A stretch of DNA of 64,000 nucleotides from Brevundimonas poindexterae (GCF_020524625.1 NZ_JAIVLL010000002.1:186001-250000); one strand, 5' to 3'; counted from the stretch's first letter, positions 45,277 through 54,389 are shown. Notes: generated by a model from the letters alone, not told the origin. Numbers and translations: made by a program.

Positions 45277-46394
45277 GCCGTGGGATGCAATCGGTCGTCA
45301 TCGACCTTCCATGGGCAGATCGCCCGAAGTTTCCCACCCGTAGCTGAACGGCCATCAGCGCTCAGTTCGATGCTATGCACAATCAGCAGCGCATTCTTTG
45401 GGTGGCATGCCTTGTGAAGGGCCACCTCATTGCGGGTGACGAGAACACTTCCCGCTGAGCCCGTCGTGCCCTTCACTTCGATCACCCATTGCTCGCCATC
45501 GCGCGAGGCACGGAAATCACAACTATCGGTGGAAGACACATCCTGATAGGCGAACATCTGCTCGGCAAGCCACGTTTCGGCGATCTTCATTGCCTGATGT
45601 TCAACTGCGATCCTGCCTGCGTGATCTAAGCCCCATCCTTGACCGCGACCAGCAAACTTAAAGGGGGCAGCGAGACCCTCAGAGACCTGCAAAACCTCGG
45701 TTACGGCGGGGCTGGACGCACCGGGCGTAAGGCCTGCATCCTGCGCCGCATAGAGCCGCGCCAACATCGCTGCAAACGCAACGATGTCGTCCAGTAGTAC
45801 GTCGTCCTTGGGAATAGCAAAGCGAGGGTAGAACCTTGATAACAAGGTGGTCCGCTCATAGGCGGCAGCGAGCCTTTGGCTGCCCAGCTCCACGCCTCGT
45901 CGAACTTCCATGTCAGACGCGAAGTCGGCACCTACGACTGCAGAGGCCCACTCCATCAGGTGTTCGGCTTCTGCCCTACTCCGCGATTTGAAGTTGCCAT
46001 CCTTCGGGATTGTCGAACCGTGGCTCAAACACAGAGACACACCGTCCCCATCTGGGTGGAACAGAAAGACGAGATACCAGCCGACGGTGGCGCTGGGGGA
46101 CATATGCTTAGAGAAGATGCGTGTCCACGGCACGATGGCCTTTCGGCCAGCGCCGTCACTGCCTTGAACCGCGAGATCGGTCCCGTATTGGCCTAGGGCA
46201 TTCCCGATGTTTGATGCGACGCGCGTGATTTCGCTGCAGAGTCGGTCTCGCACGAGCTTGCCCCTGAGACGCATCTCCAGCGTATCCGCCGAACTGTAGT
46301 GCCTCTGGAGATCCAGAATTTCCTGCAGCGTTTCCTGCAACCTCGCCCCTCCCGTCTCCGGCACACGAGATCGGTACAAATCGCATCGAACCAC
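45255..46394 (-). CDS. MrcB_N-DUF3883 protein, probable PD-(D/E)XK nuclease (defence candidate)
   Basis: A 379-residue protein with two domains. Residues about 15-170 match MrcB_N (DUF3578): LQEILDLQRHYSSADTLEMR, then GWYLVFLFHPDGDGVSLCLSHGST. Residues about 270-379 match DUF3883, with a PD-(D/E)XK-like core: CDFRAS (Asp293), EQWVIEVKG (Glu306, Lys308), then VLVTRNEVALHKACHPKNALLIV. Such combinations occur in modification-dependent restriction and other defence genes, but the AAA+ motor of McrB is missing. GTG start; a palindrome lies just upstream. GC at third positions is lower than in housekeeping neighbours. Confidence 0.78.
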   Translation of the reverse strand: MVRCDLYRSRVPETGGARLQETLQEILDLQRHYSSADTLEMRLRGKLVRDRLCSEITRVASNIGNALGQYGTDLAVQGSDGAGRKAIVPWTRIFSKHMSPSATVGWYLVFLFHPDGDGVSLCLSHGSTIPKDGNFKSRSRAEAEHLMEWASAVVGADFASDMEVRRGVELGSQRLAAAYERTTLLSRFYPRFAIPKDDVLLDDIVAFAAMLARLYAAQDAGLTPGASSPAVTEVLQVSEGLAAPFKFAGRGQGWGLDHAGRIAVEHQAMKIAETWLAEQMFAYQDVSSTDSCDFRASRDGEQWVIEVKGTTGSAGSVLVTRNEVALHKACHPKNALLIVHSIELSADGRSATGGKLRAICPWKVDDDRLHPTAYEYRLE

Positions 46395-46402
46395 GAGGCA
46401 AT

Positions 46403-46421
46403 TGCCTATCCACGATAGGCA
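46403..46421 (-). promoter_or_regulatory. palindromic operator before the MrcB_N-DUF3883 gene
   Basis: Perfect 8-bp arms TGCCTATC and GATAGGCA around CAC, ending 9 bp from the GTG start. A second palindrome, GGCAATTGCC (46397-46406), overlaps it. Position next to the start suggests tight repression. The remaining gap to 46645 has an AT-rich stretch near 46543-46558 that may hold promoters for the flanking genes. Confidence 0.5.
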
Positions 46422-46645
46422 TTGACGTCAGGTGTACCAACGAAAGTTAGCGCCCAGCGAAGCGAGTTGCGAGACTTGGATGGCGCTGGTTCCACCTCGG
46501 ACCGTGGTCCGGTGCACGATTCATCGCTCTGCAAGCGCCGAGGATAATATTTAATTGAGCACGTCGATTCGGCTCTGCAGGGCTCTTTCACGCCCAATTT
46601 TGGCGCCAAGTCCGACGACCGTCTGAGCGCCGTTAGACTAGGGAC

Positions 46646-47428
46646 ATGAAACGTTGTCCTGAGGCGCCCTCGACCCACTACCGCTTGTCCGAAGAGACTT
46701 GGGCAATGGTCATTGAGGACTATAAAAATGGTGCGACAGCCAAGGATGTCGCCGCCAAGTGGAAGACCTCTCCTGGAAGCGTCTACCGCCACGCCGCGCT
46801 CGCTTGCGGCGGAAAGAGGGCTGTAGGAGACGCTCGCTCTCGCGCCCACGCACGAATGGTTGAGGAAGAAGTTAGCGCTTCGAATGGCCTGCACCCGGTT
46901 GGATCACGGGCACTAAAGAACTTGTTCTCGCCGACTAAGGTCGATGACCCCGAAGGTGGCAGCCCAGCCGCGCTGGCGCGAATGGCGACGGTGGCCTCGG
47001 GGCGGGCGATGCGCGGGCGGCTGTGGGCCGAGGCGCGGGCGCTGGCGGCGCTGGCCGAGACCTATCAGCGGCTGGCGGCGCGCGAGGGCGAGGGCGGTAT
47101 CGGCGGACCCGGCCGGGCTGGAGCCGGTCTGACGCCCGGGACGGCACCCCTGTCGCTGATTGCCGGGATTCTGGAGATGGATGGAGCGGCCCTGAATGAT
47201 CGGTTTGCCGTGGACCCGGATGCGGGCGAGGCCCAGCCGGACTATGCGCTGAAGCGGGCCTTTTGGCAGAGGCGGGCGGGCCAGAACCGGTGGCTGGAAG
47301 CGGTGCATTTCCGGCGGCAGGCGCTGGAGCGGCGGGTGGAGGCGCTGGAGGCGGCGCTGGTGGCCGCGGACCTGCCCCTGCCGGAGGAACATGCGGCGCG
47401 GCGGGCGGCGCGGCTGGCGCCGGACTAG
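46646..47428 (+). CDS. HTH-containing protein of mosaic composition
   Basis: A 260-residue protein. The N-terminus YRLSEETWAMVIEDYKNGATAKDVAAKWKTSPGSVYRHAA is a resolvase/homeodomain-like HTH, and GDARSRAHARMVEEE follows. The C-terminal half is helical and rich in Ala and Arg (SGRAMRGRLWAEARALAALAETYQRLA; RRQALERRVEALEAALVAAD), probably a coiled coil. DNA composition shifts abruptly near 46960: the 5' third is mixed, the 3' two-thirds is extremely GC-rich like the core genome. AGGG lies 3-6 nt before the ATG. DNA-binding role inferred; no target known. Confidence 0.65.
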   Translation: MKRCPEAPSTHYRLSEETWAMVIEDYKNGATAKDVAAKWKTSPGSVYRHAALACGGKRAVGDARSRAHARMVEEEVSASNGLHPVGSRALKNLFSPTKVDDPEGGSPAALARMATVASGRAMRGRLWAEARALAALAETYQRLAAREGEGGIGGPGRAGAGLTPGTAPLSLIAGILEMDGAALNDRFAVDPDAGEAQPDYALKRAFWQRRAGQNRWLEAVHFRRQALERRVEALEAALVAADLPLPEEHAARRAARLAPD

Positions 47429-47509
47429 GGGGCTGGCCCCCTGCCCTCTCGCCATTCGCGGGCGGGCGCGCTAGGTCACGGGCCGTGTTGTACCTGCCGG
47501 GACCGATCC

Positions 47510-48235
47510 ATGACTGACTCTGCCACGCCTGTGCCCCAACCGGCCTTTTCCCCGCTGAACGACCTCGAGACGCTGCTGATGGCGGCCGGATCGGGCGGGG
47601 CCGAGGCGCGGGCGGCGTTCGAGGCGGCGGTGCCGGGGGCAACCCTGTGGGCCGTGCTGGCCGAGGGAGAGGCGGGCGGCGGCGAGACCCTGCGCCTGCG
47701 GACCGTGACGCCGCGGGGCGGCCGGCCGGCGACGGCGATCTTTACGGCCCGGGAGCGGGCGCTGGCGACCTTTGGCGAGGGGGCGACGGTCGAGGGCTTT
47801 GACGGGCGGGCGCTGATCGAGACCATCCGGGTCAATCCGGCGGTGCTGAACCCGGGGCATCCGTACGGTGTGGCCTGGCCGCCCGCGGCGCTGTCGGCCC
47901 TGATCGGGGCGGAGCTACCCGACGAGGACGCGCGCTGGCCGACCCATCTGGCCCTGCCGAAGGACACGCCCGAGGGGCTGGTCGAGGGACTGACCCGGGC
48001 GTTCGCCGCCGAGCCCGAGATCAAGGCGGCGTGGCTGGCGCTGGCGCGCTGGAAGGACAGCGACCAGACGGGCTTTTATCTGGATGTGCGGATGCCGGCC
48101 GGCTCGGCCCAGCTGCCGGGGGTGATGGAGCGGGCGCTGGCGGAGGTGACGCTGGATGCCCGTCTGGACGTGGGCGTGCGCACCCCCGAGGCGCCGGCCG
48201 GGATCGGCCTGGAGATCGTGGCCCCGCGGGATTGA
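47510..48235 (+). CDS. SseB-family protein
   Basis: A 241-residue protein with an N-terminal SseB domain (LETLLMAAGSGGAEARAAFEAAVPGATLWAVL, RALATFGEGATVEGFDGRALIE, VNPAVLNPGHPYGVAW) and a C-terminal SseB_C-like domain (LPLAL-type start at THLALPKDTPEGLVEGLTRAF, then YLDVRMPAGSAQLPGVMERAL). SseB relatives are linked to serine sensitivity in enterics; biochemical function is unclear. Cytoplasmic. Confidence 0.82.
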   Translation: MTDSATPVPQPAFSPLNDLETLLMAAGSGGAEARAAFEAAVPGATLWAVLAEGEAGGGETLRLRTVTPRGGRPATAIFTARERALATFGEGATVEGFDGRALIETIRVNPAVLNPGHPYGVAWPPAALSALIGAELPDEDARWPTHLALPKDTPEGLVEGLTRAFAAEPEIKAAWLALARWKDSDQTGFYLDVRMPAGSAQLPGVMERALAEVTLDARLDVGVRTPEAPAGIGLEIVAPRD

Positions 48236-48342
48236 GCGCCGGCCTCGCGGATTTTCGTCAGATGCCCGTTGACCGGACAAAAAGCCTGCCTTAAGGGTCC
48301 GCGCCTTCCCGGACGATATGTCAGTGACGTGTCGGCCCGAGA

Positions 48343-48429
<87 letters not shown>

Positions 48430-48438
48430 GTTCTTCGA

Positions 48439-48480
48439 AACGGCGCTGCATCCTGACGATGCGGCGCCGTTCGTTTATGG
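48439..48480 (+). terminator. terminator hairpin after tRNA-Leu
   Basis: A 14-bp stem (AACGGCGCTGCATC with GATGCGGCGCCGTT, one G-U pair) around CTGAC, followed by CGTTTATGG. It lies 9 nt past the tRNA. The T-tract is short, so strength is moderate. Confidence 0.6.
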
Positions 48481-48508
48481 TCCATTCGCAAGTAACCGAG
48501 CGGGACGC

Positions 48509-49123
48509 ATGACAGTACATCTGCACAGGGGCGATCTGCCCGATGGTCTGGACCTCGGCGCCGTGGTGGCGGTCGATTCCGAGACGATGGGCCTGCGCTA
48601 TCGCCGCGATCCGCTGTGCGTGGTGCAGCTGTCGGCCGGCGACGGCGACGCCCATCTGGTCCAGCTGGACCGGGAAACCTATGACTGTCCGAACCTGAAG
48701 CGGCTGCTGGCCGATCCGCAGGTGCTCAAGATCTTCCACTTCGGCCGGTTCGACATCGCCATGTTCCAGCTGTGGCTGGGGGTCGAGACGCGGCCGGTCT
48801 ATTGCACCAAGATCGCCTCCAAGCTGGCGCGCACCTATACCGACCGGCACGGTCTGAAGGATGTGGTGCGCGAACTGGCAGGCGTGGACCTGTCGAAGGC
48901 GCAGCAGAGCTCGGACTGGGGCGCGGAGACGCTCAGCCAGGCGCAACAGGACTATGCAGCCTCGGACGTCCTGTACCTGCATCAGGTGCGCGAGCGGCTG
49001 GACGCCATGCTGGCGCGCGAGGGCCGGACGGCGCTGGCCGCGCAACTGTTTGACTTCCTGCCCGTGCGGGCCCGGCTGGATCTGGACGGCTGGGAAGACA
49101 CCGACATCTTCGCCCACAGCTGA
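48509..49123 (+). CDS. rnd: ribonuclease D-like 3'-5' exonuclease
   Basis: A 204-residue DEDDy exonuclease without the HRDC domains of full RNase D. Catalytic residues: VAVDSETMGL (Asp, Glu), FHFGRFDIAMF (Asp) and DYAASDVLYLH (Tyr, Asp). This short form is typical of Alphaproteobacteria and precedes lptC there. ATG at 48509 chosen; the frame runs back into the tRNA. Its stop and the lptC start overlap (TGATG). Confidence 0.9.
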   Translation: MTVHLHRGDLPDGLDLGAVVAVDSETMGLRYRRDPLCVVQLSAGDGDAHLVQLDRETYDCPNLKRLLADPQVLKIFHFGRFDIAMFQLWLGVETRPVYCTKIASKLARTYTDRHGLKDVVRELAGVDLSKAQQSSDWGAETLSQAQQDYAASDVLYLHQVRERLDAMLAREGRTALAAQLFDFLPVRARLDLDGWEDTDIFAHS

Positions 49124-49773
49124 TGACCGACGCGCCCCCGCCCGTGGATCCGACGTCGCCGACGGCCGAGAAGGCCCGGCACTGGCGCGCGCATTCGCGG
49201 CGGGTAATGCTGTTCCGGCGGGTACTGCCGATCGTGATCCTGTTGCTGGCCGGGGGCACGGTCGCCTGGATCGTGCTGCGGTCGGCCATTTCGGATGCCG
49301 AACGCCGGGCCGAGCAGCGCAGCGACGTGGCGCTGGATAATGCCCTTTACTACGGACAGGACGATCAGGGCCGCTCGTTCGTGATTGGCGCCAAGGGCGT
49401 GGTGCGGGTGCCCGAGACCGGCCATCTGCGTCTGGTCGGGCCGGTGCTGCGCCTCAATCTGGGCGGGGCCAAGGTCACGGAAATGACGGCAGACGGCGGC
49501 ACCTATGACGAGGCCTCGCGCCGGGTGATCATCGGCCCCAATGTGCGGATCTCCGACGGCGGATCGGGCTTTGTCCTGACGACGCCCGAGGCCGTGGTCG
49601 ATACGCGCACCGGCGTCGTGACCGGCGACAAGGGGGTGCAGGGCACCGGGCCGCTTGGCACCCTGACCGCTTCGTCCTATGTCATCCGCGACCAGGGCGA
49701 GAGCGTCGAGTTTCACGGCACTGGCGAAAACAAGGTGCGGGGCACCATCAATCCCGCAGCGTCCCGGAGATAA
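49123..49773 (+). CDS. lptC: LPS export protein LptC
   Basis: A 216-residue bitopic protein with one N-terminal helix (about 31-52, LFRRVLPIVILLLAGGTVAWI) and a periplasmic LptC beta-jellyroll with repeats such as MTADGGTYDEASRRVIIGPNVRISDG and SSYVIRDQGESVEFHG. It docks LptB2FG to LptA. It overlaps rnd by one base and lies 8 nt from lptA. The position in the lptC-lptA-lptB string makes the assignment firm. Confidence 0.9.
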   Translation: MTDAPPPVDPTSPTAEKARHWRAHSRRVMLFRRVLPIVILLLAGGTVAWIVLRSAISDAERRAEQRSDVALDNALYYGQDDQGRSFVIGAKGVVRVPETGHLRLVGPVLRLNLGGAKVTEMTADGGTYDEASRRVIIGPNVRISDGGSGFVLTTPEAVVDTRTGVVTGDKGVQGTGPLGTLTASSYVIRDQGESVEFHGTGENKVRGTINPAASRR

Positions 49774-49781
49774 GGTCGACC

Positions 49782-50285
49782 ATGGCCCGTTCCAGCAAGC
49801 TTCCCCTGACCGCAGCGGTCGCCCTCGCGCTCAGCCTTGCCCTGCCCGGCACCGGCGTGACCCAGGACCCGACCTCGGCGCCGGTCATGTATGGCGGCAA
49901 CACCTTCAGCTACACGCCGAACGGCTTCTCGCTGGTGGGGGACGCCGAGATCATGCAGGGCGACAACCGTCTGCGCGCCGGCCGGATCGAAGCCTTTACC
50001 AACGCCAGCTCCAACCTGACCCGCGTCGAGGCGACCGGCGAGGTGTTCTTCGTCACGCCGACCCAGACCCTGCGCGGCGACCGGGCGGTCTATAATCTGG
50101 CCGAAGGCGAGATCGTCCTGACGGGCGATGTCATCGTCACCCAGGGCCGCAACGTCATGACCGGCAGCCGGCTGGTCTATAACGTCCGCACCGAGAGCGC
50201 CCGGATGGAGGGCGCCCCCACCCCGGCCGGCAATCGCGTGCAGGGGGTCTTCTATCCCAACGGCACCCCGGCCCAGGGCAACTGA
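49782..50285 (+). CDS. lptA: LPS periplasmic bridge protein LptA
   Basis: A 167-residue secreted protein. Signal peptide (LTAAVALALSLALPGTGVTQ), then OstA repeats: FSLVGDAEIMQGDNRLRAGRIEAF, RVEATGEVFFVTPTQTLRGDRAVYN and GEIVLTGDVIVTQGRNVMTGSRLVYN. It forms the oligomeric channel carrying LPS across the periplasm. Length is normal. Confidence 0.93.
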   Translation: MARSSKLPLTAAVALALSLALPGTGVTQDPTSAPVMYGGNTFSYTPNGFSLVGDAEIMQGDNRLRAGRIEAFTNASSNLTRVEATGEVFFVTPTQTLRGDRAVYNLAEGEIVLTGDVIVTQGRNVMTGSRLVYNVRTESARMEGAPTPAGNRVQGVFYPNGTPAQGN

Positions 50286-50291
50286 TCCCCG

Positions 50292-51098
50292 GTGGCGCGC
50301 AAGGAGCTGTCCGCGCTCAATCTGGATGAACGGCCCAAAGCGGCCGCCAAGCCGGCTGCGCCCGAGGCGGCCGCGCCGGACCGGGGGCTGAAGGCCCGCA
50401 ATCTGGCCCGGTCGTTCGGCAAGCGTCAGGTGGTGCGCGACGTGTCCCTGACCGTGCAGCGCGGCGAGGTCGCGGGCCTGCTGGGGCCGAACGGCGCCGG
50501 CAAGACCACCTGTTTCTACATGATCACCGGCCTGATCCCGGCCGATTCCGGCACCATCACCATCGACGGCGAGGACATCACCGGCCAGCCCATGTACCAG
50601 CGCGCGCGCATGGGTCTGGGCTATCTGGCGCAGGAGGCCTCGATCTTTCGCGGCATGACGGTCGAGGAGAACGTCCGCGCCGTGGTCGAACTGCACAAGA
50701 CCGGCAAGACCGCTATCCGCGAGGAAACCGACCGCCTGCTGGAAGAGCTGAGCGTCAGCCATCTGAAGGATGCGCCCGCAGCGGCCCTGTCGGGCGGAGA
50801 GCGGCGCCGGGTCGAGATCGCCCGGGCGCTGGCGGGCGACCCCGCCTTCATGCTGCTGGACGAGCCCTTCGCCGGCATCGACCCGCTGGCCATCGCCGAC
50901 ATCCGCCAGGTGATCCGCTATCTGGCCGAGCGCGGCATCGGCGTGCTGATCACCGACCACAATGTCCGCGAGACGCTGGATATCATCGACCGCGCCGCGA
51001 TCATCTCGGCGGGCGAGGTGCTGTTCGAGGGCACCGCCGCCGAAATCGTCGCCAACCCCGACGTCCGCCGGGTGTATCTGGGCGATATGTATGGCTAG
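50292..51098 (+). CDS. lptB: LPS transport ATPase LptB
   Basis: A 268-residue ABC ATPase. Walker A LLGPNGAGKTTCFYM, Q-loop GYLAQEASIFRGMTVEENV, signature LSGGERRRVEIARAL, Walker B FMLLDEPFAGIDP and switch His in LITDHNVRETL. It has an extra about 35 Ala/Pro-rich residues at the N-terminus compared with E. coli LptB. GTG start 6 nt after lptA. The GITDHNVRETL-type ending of the ATPase core is specific to LptB. Confidence 0.95.
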   Translation: MARKELSALNLDERPKAAAKPAAPEAAAPDRGLKARNLARSFGKRQVVRDVSLTVQRGEVAGLLGPNGAGKTTCFYMITGLIPADSGTITIDGEDITGQPMYQRARMGLGYLAQEASIFRGMTVEENVRAVVELHKTGKTAIREETDRLLEELSVSHLKDAPAAALSGGERRRVEIARALAGDPAFMLLDEPFAGIDPLAIADIRQVIRYLAERGIGVLITDHNVRETLDIIDRAAIISAGEVLFEGTAAEIVANPDVRRVYLGDMYG

Positions 51099-51939
51099 GG
51101 TGTGGGTCTGGCTGATCCTGTCTTTCGGCGCATCGATGGTGTCCGGATGCGGTGTGGCCCCCGGCCCTGCTCAGCAGACTCTCCCGGCGAGCGCTGCGGC
51201 GGCGGCCGGCAGTGGCCTCAATTGGGAAAGTTGCGGCGGCCCCCCTTATCCCTATTTGTCCGGAGATCCCCCCTCGGCGGAACTCGCGGCATGCGTAGCG
51301 GCGTCAGGACCACAGGCGAAGGAAACGCTCGTCGTTGAGATCGGCGGTGATACCCCATCCCCGCTTCAGGCTCCGGAGGAGATCGGGGACAATTCCCCAC
51401 TCATTACTTCCGCACCGGTGAGCCTGGAATGGCGCACCGAAAAGCGCTCATTCCTGTTCGACAATGTCGGGGGCATGGGCCAGACGATTTTGATCATCCA
51501 CTTCGACAGTGAAACACGATCGGTGGAGTCGGCCAGTTTCGCTTGGCAGAACCGTCCCCTGACTCTCCGGGAGGCCCTTGAGAAGGCTCGCCGCCTGGAA
51601 AACTGGCTGATGATGTCGGGGTTTGAATTAGACAGGTCGTCGAGCCACAGGCGTTTCGCCCTTGTAGACGACTATCAGTCGACACCGTCGGGGGCGTCGG
51701 ATTGGTCTGCAGCGGAGGCGCGGCTGAGCGAGGATGAACAGGTCTCGGAAATGATCCTGTACCGCATGGAGTCGGCTGGCGCCGATATTCAGGTCTCGAT
51801 CCAGAATTCCCGCCGCAAAGCTCGGGATTTCGGTAGCCGTACAGCCTCAACCCTGCCGGAGGGGTACCCGCGTTCCATTTATGATGGAAACGGCGGCTAT
51901 GAATGGCAGATCCATATCTGGATTTCAGGCCCGCGATAG
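51091..51939 (+). CDS. hypothetical lipoprotein
   Basis: A 282-residue protein. The N-terminus VWVWLILSFGASMVSGCG is a lipoprotein signal with Cys near residue 20. The ATG at 51091 overlaps the end of lptB by 8 nt, implying coupling, though composition is clearly lower in GC than in lptB. The body contains KRSFLFDNVGGMGQTILIIHFD, a helix REALEKARRLENWLMMSGFEL and YEWQIHIWIS at the C-terminus. No family recognised. A 122-bp gap without features follows before rpoN. Confidence 0.72.
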   Translation: MARVWVWLILSFGASMVSGCGVAPGPAQQTLPASAAAAAGSGLNWESCGGPPYPYLSGDPPSAELAACVAASGPQAKETLVVEIGGDTPSPLQAPEEIGDNSPLITSAPVSLEWRTEKRSFLFDNVGGMGQTILIIHFDSETRSVESASFAWQNRPLTLREALEKARRLENWLMMSGFELDRSSSHRRFALVDDYQSTPSGASDWSAAEARLSEDEQVSEMILYRMESAGADIQVSIQNSRRKARDFGSRTASTLPEGYPRSIYDGNGGYEWQIHIWISGPR

Positions 51940-52061
51940 CCGCGATGCCCTCGGTTAGGAGACGGCAGGCCGCTTCAACCCCCGTTAACCGCTTCGCGTC
52001 AGTCTGTGCCAGCAAGTTTCGGGCCAGTGTCCCGTGACGGTGTTCGGCGGAGACGGGTTCG

Positions 52062-53579
52062 GTGCTGGGACAGAGACTGGAGGTCAGGCAGGGTCAGGGG
52101 CTGGTCATCACGCCCCAGCTGCAGCAGGCCATCAAGCTGTTGCAACTGTCGAACCAGGAGCTGGAGGCCTTTGTCGAGGCCGAGCTGGAACGCAATCCCC
52201 TGCTGAAGCGCGACGAAGAGGGCGACGGCCCCGGCGACTCTGCGGGCGACGGCCCGGCGGAGGCGGCGTCCGACCCCCATGCCGAACTGAGCTTTGACGA
52301 CGCGCGCCCTGACGCGGCCGAGGAGGCCATGGATACACGCGCCGACGATGTCTATGACGCCAGCCCCGGCGAACGGGCGACCGACGGCGGCGATGCCGCA
52401 GGCGAGGCCCAGCCGGGCCTTTCGGACTGGTCCCGGACCGGCAAGGGTGGATCGGCCCCCGAGGGTGAGGGGCTGGAGGCGATGGACAGCCGCGAGGCGA
52501 CCCTGTGGGAGCACCTTCAGGCCCAGCTGTCGGCGACGGCGCTGAACGCGGCCGATCGCGCCATCGGCCTGGCCCTGATCGATATGGTCGATGACCATGG
52601 CTATCTGCGCGGCGAGCTGGCCGAGGTGGCCGAGCGACTGGGCTGCGACGTGCCGCGGGTCGAGGCTGTGCTGGCCATTTGTCACGGCTTCGAGCCGACC
52701 GGCATCATGGCGCGCTCGGTGCCCGAATGCCTGAAGCTGCAGCTGATCGAGCGCAACCGCTTCGATCCGGCCATGGCGGCCCTGCTGGACAATCTGGAAC
52801 TGCTGGCGCGGCACAATCTGTCGGCCCTGCGCAGCGCCTGTGGCGTGGATGCCGAGGACCTGTCGGAGATGATCGCCGAGCTGAAGGCCCTGACGCCCCG
52901 CCCGGGCGCCGGCTTTGGCGGCGAACCGGCCCAGACCGTCATTCCCGACGTTATGGTGCGCCCCGATCCGGCCGGCGGATGGCGGGTCGAGCTGAACTCC
53001 GACACCCTGCCCCGGCTGCTGGTCGACAAGCGCTATCACGGGGTGGTGTCGGCGGGCGCCCGCTCGGACACCGAAAAGACCTTCGTCGCGGACTGTGCGG
53101 CCCAGGCCAACTGGCTGGTCAAATCGCTGGACCAGCGGGCCCGGACGATCCTCAAGGTCTCGTCGGAGATCGTGCGCCAGCAGGACGCCTTCTTTGCCTT
53201 CGGCGTCGAATTCCTGCGGCCGCTGAACCTCAAGACCGTGGCCGATGCGATCGGCATGCATGAGTCGACCGTCAGCCGCGTGACCTCGAACAAATACATG
53301 GCCACCCCGCGCGGTGTGTTCGAGCTGAAATTCTTCTTCACCTCGGCGATCCAGTCGGTCGACGGCCAGTCCAGCCACTCGGCCGAAGCCGTCCGTCACC
53401 GGATCAAGACGATGATCGATCACGAGGTGCGGGACGGCGACATTTTGTCCGACGACCGGATCGTCGAATTGCTTAACCAGGCGGGCATCGACATCGCCCG
53501 GCGCACGGTGGCGAAATACCGGGAAGCCCTGCGAATTCCGTCATCTGTCGAGCGGAAGCGGCGGCTGAAGGCGGGTTAA
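52062..53579 (+). CDS. rpoN: RNA polymerase sigma-54 factor
   Basis: A 505-residue sigma-54. Region I: QRLEVRQGQGLVITPQLQQA with Gln- and Leu-rich activator-interacting helices (about 1-48). An acidic linker (about 50-140), the core-binding domain, the HTH LKTVADAIGMHESTVSRVTSNKYM and the RpoN box ARRTVAKYRE starting at residue 479. The GTG start has GGAG about 14 nt upstream. Downstream hpf and ptsN form the conserved rpoN cluster. Confidence 0.97.
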   Translation: MLGQRLEVRQGQGLVITPQLQQAIKLLQLSNQELEAFVEAELERNPLLKRDEEGDGPGDSAGDGPAEAASDPHAELSFDDARPDAAEEAMDTRADDVYDASPGERATDGGDAAGEAQPGLSDWSRTGKGGSAPEGEGLEAMDSREATLWEHLQAQLSATALNAADRAIGLALIDMVDDHGYLRGELAEVAERLGCDVPRVEAVLAICHGFEPTGIMARSVPECLKLQLIERNRFDPAMAALLDNLELLARHNLSALRSACGVDAEDLSEMIAELKALTPRPGAGFGGEPAQTVIPDVMVRPDPAGGWRVELNSDTLPRLLVDKRYHGVVSAGARSDTEKTFVADCAAQANWLVKSLDQRARTILKVSSEIVRQQDAFFAFGVEFLRPLNLKTVADAIGMHESTVSRVTSNKYMATPRGVFELKFFFTSAIQSVDGQSSHSAEAVRHRIKTMIDHEVRDGDILSDDRIVELLNQAGIDIARRTVAKYREALRIPSSVERKRRLKAG

Positions 53580-53653
53580 CCCTGCCCGTCTCGAAGACCA
53601 CAAAAATGTGAAGTCCGTTGACACCGAACGGCTTCGGTCGCGTTCTGTGTCTT

Positions 53654-54313
53654 ATGCAAGTCCAAGTCAGCGGTAAGCACGTGGATGTCGGCGAAGCGTT
53701 AGGCTCGCGCATCTCTCAGGAACTCAATGAGGGGGTCGGCAAATACTTTGAACGCGGCGGGCAGGATGCCGAGGTTACGGTGTCCAAGGACGGCCCCGGC
53801 TTCAAGGTCGACTGCTGGGTCCGGCTGGCCTCGGGGCAGAGCCTCGTCACCACCGGCCACGGCATGGATGCCCACGGCGCCTTCTCGGATTCGCTCGACA
53901 AGCTGGAAAAGCGGGTCCGTCGCTACAAGCGTCGCCTGAAGGATCACCACTCCGGGCCCAAGGGCCTGTCCCCCGAGAAGCAGGAAATGGCCGCCGCCGA
54001 AGTGGCGCGTATGACCGTCTTCCGGAACCTCGACGATGCCGATGACGACATCTTTGCCGATGTCGGCAAGCCGGAGGGCGACGCGCCTGCCGGTCTGGTG
54101 ATCGCCGAGACCGAGTCGGAACTTCGCACCCTGACCGTCGGTCAGGCCGTGCTGGAGCTGGATATGACCGGCTATCCCGTGGTGGTGTTCAAGAACGCCG
54201 CCCACGGCGGTGTGGCGGTGGTCTATCGCCGCCCCGATGGCAACATCGGCTGGGTCGATCCGGCCCGGACTTCACGGAATGGACACGGTTCGGTAAACGG
54301 ATCGACGGTATAA
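53654..54313 (+). CDS. hpf: ribosome hibernation promoting factor, long form
   Basis: A 219-residue protein. N-terminal S30AE domain (VQVSGKHVDVGEALGSRISQEL, then DAHGAFSDSLDKLEKRVRRYKRRLKDH), a variable linker, and the C-terminal S30AE_C dimerisation domain from about 160 (SELRTLTVGQAVLELDMTGYPVVVFKNAAHGGVAVVYRRPDGNIGWVDP). It makes 100S ribosome dimers in stationary phase. ATG at 53654 gives the canonical start. A small hairpin (CCGAA-CGGC-TTCGG, 53624-53637) lies between a TTGACA at 53618 and the start. Confidence 0.95.
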   Translation: MQVQVSGKHVDVGEALGSRISQELNEGVGKYFERGGQDAEVTVSKDGPGFKVDCWVRLASGQSLVTTGHGMDAHGAFSDSLDKLEKRVRRYKRRLKDHHSGPKGLSPEKQEMAAAEVARMTVFRNLDDADDDIFADVGKPEGDAPAGLVIAETESELRTLTVGQAVLELDMTGYPVVVFKNAAHGGVAVVYRRPDGNIGWVDPARTSRNGHGSVNGSTV

Positions 54314-54389
54314 GGCCCTTAAGAGGCCGCAAGTCGGGTGCAGAGGGCAGAGACCCTCTCACCCTCAGTTGCGTAGTTCGGGGACAAGA

